Below are positions 6,522-11,253 of a stretch of DNA of 11,253 nt, piece by piece (the stretch's first letter is position 1; the number at the start of each line of letters is the position of its first letter). The DNA lies in NCBI GenBank assembly GCA_023435965.1, contig JAEZLC010000102.1, positions 1-11,253 of the forward strand, in the 5' to 3' direction. Made by a program: the position numbers and the translations under genes. The stretch is from Cyanobacteria bacterium OH_CDB_58. Lineage in GTDB: Bacteria > Cyanobacteriota > Vampirovibrionia > Gastranaerophilales > Gastranaerophilaceae. Below the pieces are notes generated by a model, which saw only the letters and a program-made list of their open reading frames with translations, searched no databases and was not told the DNA's origin.

Positions 6522-7259
6522 ATGTATAGATGCTTAGAATGTAATACGGTCTTTAATATTAAACCTGATTATTGTGATTGCGGCAATGATACTTTTGATA
6601 GTGTTCAAGCCAATCCGCTTCCTACTCAGGATAGTCAAGTCTATTATTCAGAGCCTGCAACCGTCCAAGTTCCTGTTAATAAAAAACCTACAGATATAAA
6701 AGCATTAACTTCTAATATTATCTTTGGTTTGTGCATTCTATTATCGATTTTAGCTTGGCTTTTTATCGGGAATAATTCATCATCCAGCTCCTCTAAAGGA
6801 ACGGATTCGGACATAAATGCATCATCAGGATCCCATATACCAGATATCAGCCAAGTTTGGGATAGTACTCCTCCTGCAGTTCAAAAGCAGATAGGAATAA
6901 AACTTCCCACAGAAGTTAAGAAAGTTCCTATATTAAACTCTAGAATGGCAACATTAGGACCTGAAATGAGAACGTATGTTCTGTCTTTGGGGCAGACTTT
7001 TGTGTCGAATTGGCCTAGAGGTTCTGTTGTTGGTGATGGTTCTTGCGAGATTGAATTTATAGTTGATACGACAGGTAAGATTAACGGTAAGAAAATATTG
7101 AAGCCGTCTAACAATTCTACGATGGATGAGTCAATCAAACTTATGTTAGAAAACGTCACTCAGGTAAATCCTCCTCCTGCTGAATATCAGGAAGAAAAGA
7201 TTATTATGGCATTCAGTATCCAGAACAGAGCATTTAAAGTTTATTACCCTCAATATTAA
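6522..7259 (+). CDS. Zinc-ribbon, single-span protein with TonB/TolA-like C-terminal domain
   Basis: The 245-residue protein begins with a short zinc-ribbon-like module with four cysteines (C4, C7, C18, C20), which should be cytoplasmic. A hydrophobic segment follows at about 64-83, then a Ser-rich linker (85-103). The C-terminal domain from about 145 to 235 has the TonB_C/TolA pattern: a helix ending in FVSNWP, a strand CEIEFIVDTTGKI, then KILKPSNNSTMDESIKLML and the NPPP turn before a final strand KIIMAFSI. In TonB and TolA this domain lies in the periplasm and contacts outer-membrane or envelope proteins. No ExbB/ExbD genes and no TonB energising motif are seen here, so energy transduction should not be assumed. 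The gene lies 23 bp after the FHA-like membrane protein and closes the operon. No strong ribosome site precedes the ATG. Coupling of a cytoplasmic zinc ribbon to a TonB-like domain is unusual. Confidence 0.75.
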   Translation: MYRCLECNTVFNIKPDYCDCGNDTFDSVQANPLPTQDSQVYYSEPATVQVPVNKKPTDIKALTSNIIFGLCILLSILAWLFIGNNSSSSSSKGTDSDINASSGSHIPDISQVWDSTPPAVQKQIGIKLPTEVKKVPILNSRMATLGPEMRTYVLSLGQTFVSNWPRGSVVGDGSCEIEFIVDTTGKINGKKILKPSNNSTMDESIKLMLENVTQVNPPPAEYQEEKIIMAFSIQNRAFKVYYPQY

Positions 7260-7280
7260 TCGAGGGTAATAAAAATTTTA
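7241..7280. terminator. Bidirectional terminator between convergent genes
   Basis: TTATTACCCTC (7241-7251) and GAGGGTAATAA (7262-7272) form a perfect 11-bp stem with a 10-base loop. AAATTTT follows on the plus strand. The left arm covers the last codons of the TonB-like gene, and the stem begins 5 bp after the stop of the minus-strand glycogen synthase gene. One hairpin can thus end both converging transcripts. Neither side has a long uninterrupted U-tract, so efficiency is uncertain. Confidence 0.65.
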
Positions 7281-9938
7281 TAATTCCGATTTTTCTGCCA
7301 GTGTACTTTTGTCAACGCCAAACAACTCCAGGTAATCATATATTGGTCCTTTTCTACCTGGTTGAATCCAGCTGAAGTCTTGCTTCAAGGAATTCATAAC
7401 CATTTTGTTATATTTTTGTTTGTCATTGAAGAATGTTGATATACCTTCTTTTAATGCTTTATGGAAGCCCTCTGAATTTATATCTTTTGTCAATATGCCG
7501 GTTTGATCTTCACCTTCTGCATTTACTGTGTCGACAATTCCGCCTGTAGCTGTCGCGATTACAGGGGTTCCCATAGCGAATGCTTCACTTTGAGTAAGTC
7601 CGCATGGCTCAAACTTGCTAGGCATCAAGAAGAAATCTGTAGCTGCCATTATTGCAGGGTTTGGAGCAAATCCGCTTGCGAAAATAACTCTGTTTGTGTC
7701 TTCAGGTTTAAGTTCTTGGTGTAATTTTTCAAGAAGTTCGCGTTTTTTACCGCCTTCGCCATCTTCACCTGCGATGTAGAAGATTGGTTTTGGTTGGCCT
7801 TTGAAGTCGCTATCCCAATTTTCGTATAATTTTTTGATTGAATCTGCAAGTATATCAACACCTTTTTGGTCTACTAATCTGTGAGCATACGAAATAATAG
7901 GTGTTTTTTCGATTTCTTCATCACTCAATGATGGAAGTTCTGTTTTGAAAGCGTTTTCAAGTTTATCAACTACTTTTTTGCCTGAAGAGAATGGGCGGAA
8001 AAATTCATTGTAGAATGCTGCTTTGTTTTCAGCTCTTGCTGATAAAATTTCTTCTTCTGTTGAGTCTGTTGAATATGTTTTAAAGTTTACTCCGGTTTTA
8101 TCCAGAATGAATTTTTGTTTTCCGTTGATATTTATGTTTTTGATGTCATTACCGTTAATTATTCCAACCATTGTGCCTGATTTATCTCTTTCTTCAAGAG
8201 CCCATTGAAGGTAACTTGATTTTTCTGGTTCTTTAACCAGTTCTTTTGCATAGTTTTGAGAAACCGGAGCAAAATAGTCGCTTAAGCAAATACCCATATT
8301 TAAAAGGTTGACGTGTCTGTCGCCCGAATCAGGATTCATCACGGTCACGTTGGAAAGAGCGTCATGTGGTGATTTTGTGTTAGCATTGTGTACTATGTCT
8401 GCGGCGAAGTTATCGAACAGGGTATTCAATATATTTTCTGAAACTTCAACTTTTTGAACATAATCGTTGTCTATGTGCGTATATCCCTGGTATTGAGCAT
8501 TATGCCCAATTGTTATTATTCTCATATCAGATAGTGCTTTTGCGGCATTATCTTCTAAGCCGCCATAGGCATTTTCCATCGGAGCTTTGTATCTTGATAA
8601 TGCCGCAATAGGAGCTGCTTGCCAGTCATTTAATACAAATCCGTTCGGTTTTCCTATTTCTTCAAGTTTTTCTCTGTTATGTATGTGTAATCCTTTAACG
8701 CTATTAGGATCATACATTGATTTTGCAAATTCGTATACTGCTTTATCGAAGAATGCAAATTTTTCAGGTTCTTCTGACTTGGCTGTTCTAGAATATATTG
8801 TTCCGTTGAAATATTCGTCATTTTTTACAAAAACTAATGGAGGAGTGTTTATTTCTTTTCCTTGATTGTTTAATTTTTTAGTGCTCACAAAAACTTCTAC
8901 AGGTTCATCTTTTGAATCGTGAAGTTTGTATGAATGTACTTTGAATTCTGCAACCTTATCAAGTTTAAATACTGTACCAGAATAATTGTATGTGTATTCT
9001 CCATTTTCGTATTTTAAGCTTGCAAATCCGTTCTTTTGATACATTGGGACTATGGTCGGTGTTTTTATGCCTAATGCTTCAAAGTTATTCTGAAGATCAA
9101 CCGGAACAGCTCCCAATCCGCCTTCTTTGATAGGGGCGAATTCTGATGTTATGGACCAAACGGTATCTCCTTTTTTAAGCGGAGCTTTTGATTTTTGCAA
9201 CTCTCCGTGAATTAGTTGAGTTGCAGAGTTCTGGATTCGTGCAATTGCCTCTTTGTATTTTCCTTGATCAAAGCCGCCTTTTTTATCTACTCCTTTAAGA
9301 AGTCTGAAGCCATTTACGTTTTCAAGATATTTTGTGTGCAGAGCACCTTTTTCGTTGATATTTTTTGCGTAATCAGCAGTATTTTGTGCATTGTAAGCAA
9401 CAGATTCTAAGGTATTTATTTTATCAGCAGCTCTTTGTGCTATTTCTTTGTGTAATTGTTCGTCGTTAACATCATTTTTGTTGCTTTTTGATCCTATAAG
9501 ATCAGCAAAGCTCACTCCGGCAAATGCCGCTAGAGCCGTCCATACTCCGGCGTTGCTTTTTTCTACTTTTGTTACGATTTCTTTTCCGTCAGCAATTTTT
9601 GAACTCAAATCAGAGAGCTGTTTAACGAGTTCTTCGTTTTTTGAAACCAATTTTTTGATATTTTTCATATCAATTTTGTGCATCACAACAGCCGTAATAG
9701 GAAGTGCTGCAATAGCTGCTATTCCGCTGTATTTTAGGAGGTAATCCATCACTTTGCTTTTTGGATTATTTTGTTCGGTGCTGTTTACAAAGGTATCTTT
9801 TTTAGGTGTTTGTTCAAGATTTGTTCCGGCAGGTACTTGTTGAACATTTGCACTTTCAGCTGGTTTCGCTGATGGTTGAGCAGATACAACGTTATTTCCG
9901 AATTCTTTTAATAAATCTGAACCAAAACTTACTTTCAT
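7278..9938 (-). CDS. glgA: Glycogen/starch synthase (GT5) with membrane-associated N-terminal extension
   Basis: The C-terminal part (about residues 256-880) is a GT5 glycogen synthase, which adds glucose from a nucleotide sugar (ADP-glucose in typical bacteria) to alpha-1,4-glucan. Seen motifs: KEGGLGAVP (271-279, the KxGGL loop), NDWQAAPI (437-444), TIGHNAQYQG (476-485), GIINGND (592-598), HRLVDQKG (686-693) and EPCGLTQSEAFAMGTP (777-792), whose E777 matches the catalytic glutamate. GGIVDTV follows at 799-805. The protein has 886 residues against about 480 for E. coli GlgA. The surplus is an N-terminal extension plus inserts in the catalytic part. The extension holds a Pro/Gln/Ser-rich stretch, two hydrophobic segments (about 67-87 and 130-149) with a likely coiled coil between them (about 95-128), and a helical region to about 250. 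It may tether the enzyme to the membrane. The ATG has an AAGG-type site about 10 bases upstream. No glgB or glgC is adjacent. Confidence 0.88.
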   Translation of the reverse strand: MKVSFGSDLLKEFGNNVVSAQPSAKPAESANVQQVPAGTNLEQTPKKDTFVNSTEQNNPKSKVMDYLLKYSGIAAIAALPITAVVMHKIDMKNIKKLVSKNEELVKQLSDLSSKIADGKEIVTKVEKSNAGVWTALAAFAGVSFADLIGSKSNKNDVNDEQLHKEIAQRAADKINTLESVAYNAQNTADYAKNINEKGALHTKYLENVNGFRLLKGVDKKGGFDQGKYKEAIARIQNSATQLIHGELQKSKAPLKKGDTVWSITSEFAPIKEGGLGAVPVDLQNNFEALGIKTPTIVPMYQKNGFASLKYENGEYTYNYSGTVFKLDKVAEFKVHSYKLHDSKDEPVEVFVSTKKLNNQGKEINTPPLVFVKNDEYFNGTIYSRTAKSEEPEKFAFFDKAVYEFAKSMYDPNSVKGLHIHNREKLEEIGKPNGFVLNDWQAAPIAALSRYKAPMENAYGGLEDNAAKALSDMRIITIGHNAQYQGYTHIDNDYVQKVEVSENILNTLFDNFAADIVHNANTKSPHDALSNVTVMNPDSGDRHVNLLNMGICLSDYFAPVSQNYAKELVKEPEKSSYLQWALEERDKSGTMVGIINGNDIKNININGKQKFILDKTGVNFKTYSTDSTEEEILSARAENKAAFYNEFFRPFSSGKKVVDKLENAFKTELPSLSDEEIEKTPIISYAHRLVDQKGVDILADSIKKLYENWDSDFKGQPKPIFYIAGEDGEGGKKRELLEKLHQELKPEDTNRVIFASGFAPNPAIMAATDFFLMPSKFEPCGLTQSEAFAMGTPVIATATGGIVDTVNAEGEDQTGILTKDINSEGFHKALKEGISTFFNDKQKYNKMVMNSLKQDFSWIQPGRKGPIYDYLELFGVDKSTLAEKSEL

Positions 9939-9983
9939 AAACTACTTACCTTTATATTTGGATGCTACTTTAATAAGTCTAGT

Positions 9984-9994
9984 AAAAAAAAAAA
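9984..9994. repeat. A11 homopolymer tract upstream of glgA
   Basis: Eleven consecutive A on the plus strand (T on the glgA sense strand) lie 46 bp before the glgA start, in the 158-bp gap 9939-10096. The gap also holds the dapL terminator and otherwise AT-rich DNA with no gene. No convincing -35/-10 pair for glgA is visible, so its promoter is not called. The tract could bend DNA, lie inside a promoter spacer, or vary in length. Confidence 0.6.
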
Positions 9995-10033
9995 TTGCGT
10001 TTTGTAAAAATATTCTAAAATGCCTCAAAAATC

Positions 10034-10069
10034 ACTAAAACAGGGCAAAAAGCTCTGTTTTTACCCTGT
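10034..10069 (-). terminator. Rho-independent terminator of dapL
   Basis: On the minus strand ACAGGG, a U, then AAAAA (10069-10058) pair with UUUUU, a G and CCCUGU (10051-10040) around a 6-base loop. This is a 12-pair stem with one G-U wobble, followed by UUUUAG. It begins 28 bp after the dapL stop. The position that is G-U on the minus strand would be a C-A mismatch on the plus strand, so the structure favours minus-strand transcripts. It should separate dapL from glgA, which lies downstream in the same direction. Confidence 0.8.
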
Positions 10070-10096
10070 AGTTGTTTGAAAAATGTTTACAAAATT

Positions 10097-11253
10097 TTAA
10101 AATAATTCAGAAAATCGTCTCATTGCTTCTATTGTGTTTTCTCTGTTACCGAAAGAAGTTAATCTGAAATACCCTTCTCCGTTCTGGCCGAAACCAGCAC
10201 CAGGAGTGCCTACAACTGCGATTTTCTCTAGCATATAGTCAAAAAATTCCCAAGAGCTCATAGAATTAGGGCATTTTAACCATATGTACGGTGAGTGTTT
10301 TCCGCCGGTAAACCAAAATCCCTTTTTCTCAAGAGTTTCAGCAATTATTTTGGCATTTTCGCTGTAATAACTTATGTTTTCTTGAATTTGTTTTTGACCT
10401 TCTTCAGAGAAAACTGCTTCAGCACCTCTTTGGATAATATATGGAACGCCGTTAAATTTAGTTGTTTGTCTGCGAAGCCATAGTTTATTCATAGATACGC
10501 CATTAGAGTTAAGTTCTTTAGGAACTATCGTGTAGCCGCATCTAGTGCCTGTGAACCCTGCTGTTTTTGAAAGAGAGCAAAACTCAATTGCACATTGTTT
10601 TGCACCTTCTATTTCAAAAATGCTTCTTGGAAGAGTATTATCTTTTATAAAACATTCGTATGCTGCATCGAATAATATTACCGCTTTATTCTTTAATGCG
10701 TAATCTACCCATTTTTTAAGGTCTTCTTTATTGTACACGGCACCTGTAGGATTGTTCGGTGAGCAAATATAAATTATGTCGCAATGAACTGATTCGTCGG
10801 GAAGTGGTAAAAACCCGTTAGTTTCATTAGCATCAGCAAAGACTATTTTTCTACCAGCCATTACGTTAGTATCAACATATACAGGGTATACGGGATTTGG
10901 GATTACAACAGTATTGTCTTCGCTGAATAAATCCAATATGTTCCCCAAGTCGCTTTTAGAACCGTCACTTATGAAAATTTCGTCAAGTTCAAGCAATGTA
11001 TTTCTTTGGGAATAATAATTTTGCACCGCAGTTTTCAGAAAATCATATCCTTGTTCAGGACCATATCCTTTGAAAGTTTCTTTGACTCCCATCTCATCAA
11101 CTGCTGTTTTCATTGCTTTTACTACCGCATCACAAAGTGGCAGTGTCACGTCGCCTATCCCCAGCCTTATTAACGGAGCTTGAGGGTTTTTTGCTAAAAA
11201 TTCAGATACTTTTTTTGAGATAGTTGAAAACAAATAACTATCTTCAAGTTCCA
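10097..11253 (-). CDS. dapL: LL-diaminopimelate aminotransferase, N-terminus beyond the window
   Basis: This PLP enzyme (fold type I) converts tetrahydrodipicolinate directly to LL-diaminopimelate with glutamate as amino donor, for lysine and peptidoglycan synthesis. It bypasses the succinylase and acetylase routes. Seen in order on the minus strand: LIRLGIGDVTLPL, GYGPEQGYDFLK, FISDGSKSDLGNI, SPNNPTGAVY, ILFDAAYE, and SLSKTAGFTGTRCGY with the PLP lysine codon at 10567-10565. The set DGSKSD plus SLSKTAGFTGTRCGY is characteristic of DapL of plants, Cyanobacteria and Chlamydiae. The first start-like codon in the window is TTG at 11233, but the frame stays open to the edge, and the residues upstream (ELEDSY before LFSTI) align with the family's conserved region before that point. 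I therefore read the gene as 5'-truncated by the window, missing perhaps ten to twenty codons. It ends at a strong terminator. Confidence 0.93.
   Translation of the reverse strand, partial: ELEDSYLFSTISKKVSEFLAKNPQAPLIRLGIGDVTLPLCDAVVKAMKTAVDEMGVKETFKGYGPEQGYDFLKTAVQNYYSQRNTLLELDEIFISDGSKSDLGNILDLFSEDNTVVIPNPVYPVYVDTNVMAGRKIVFADANETNGFLPLPDESVHCDIIYICSPNNPTGAVYNKEDLKKWVDYALKNKAVILFDAAYECFIKDNTLPRSIFEIEGAKQCAIEFCSLSKTAGFTGTRCGYTIVPKELNSNGVSMNKLWLRRQTTKFNGVPYIIQRGAEAVFSEEGQKQIQENISYYSENAKIIAETLEKKGFWFTGGKHSPYIWLKCPNSMSSWEFFDYMLEKIAVVGTPGAGFGQNGEGYFRLTSFGNRENTIEAMRRFSELF

Noticed and set aside
9448..9744. 98-codon plus-strand frame opposite glgA, and other antisense frames such as 5768-6028 and 5880-6182
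   Set aside because: They lie wholly within well-supported genes on the other strand, have no family resemblance and no ribosome sites; they are shadow frames.
11231..11233. TTG at 11233 as the dapL start
   Set aside because: The codon falls inside the conserved N-terminal region of DapL, and the frame continues to the window end, so the true start lies outside.
1..11253. CRISPR arrays, tRNA or rRNA genes, insertion sequences, attachment sites, replication origins
   Set aside because: No regularly spaced repeats, cloverleaf sequences, transposase or integrase motifs or iteron clusters were seen on either strand by eye.

Overview
The window is AT-rich, densely coded bacterial DNA with eight recognisable protein genes, no RNA genes, no CRISPR and no transposon. 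An LL-diaminopimelate aminotransferase of the plant/cyanobacterial/chlamydial type and a GT5 glycogen synthase with a long membrane-associated N-terminal extension fit a low-GC, non-photosynthetic relative of Cyanobacteria (Melainabacteria/Vampirovibrionia, e.g. Gastranaerophilales). This placement is inference from gene content and style; no marker gene is present to prove it.

Left part (1-3859): a compact protein-kinase-like gene (plus strand) is followed by an MdaB-type NADPH:quinone reductase (plus strand). Convergent to mdaB lies a radical SAM enzyme of the AmmeMemoRadiSam set. It is divergent, across 50 bp, from a single gene that fuses the other two components of that set, Memo (N-terminal) and AMMECR1 (C-terminal). 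The complete three-part system is therefore encoded by two divergent genes. The radical SAM gene may be read from a leaderless mRNA.

Middle part (3860-7272): a 204-bp gap holds a terminator-like hairpin, a possible 37-residue membrane micro-protein and a good extended -10 promoter. This promoter precedes a tight three-gene operon: (i) a membrane-anchored von Willebrand A domain protein with an intact MIDAS, (ii) a protein with an FHA-like N-terminal domain, a Gln/Pro linker and about eight membrane segments, and (iii) a protein with a zinc ribbon, one membrane segment and a TonB/TolA-like C-terminal domain. I do not recognise this combination as a named system. It is the best candidate here for an undescribed envelope-associated complex. 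A perfect 11-bp hairpin between the convergent genes ends the operon.

Right part (7273-11253, minus strand): an 886-residue glycogen synthase with an unusual N-terminal extension of about 255 residues, a 158-bp gap with an A11 tract and a strong minus-strand terminator, and dapL, whose N-terminus runs off the window end.
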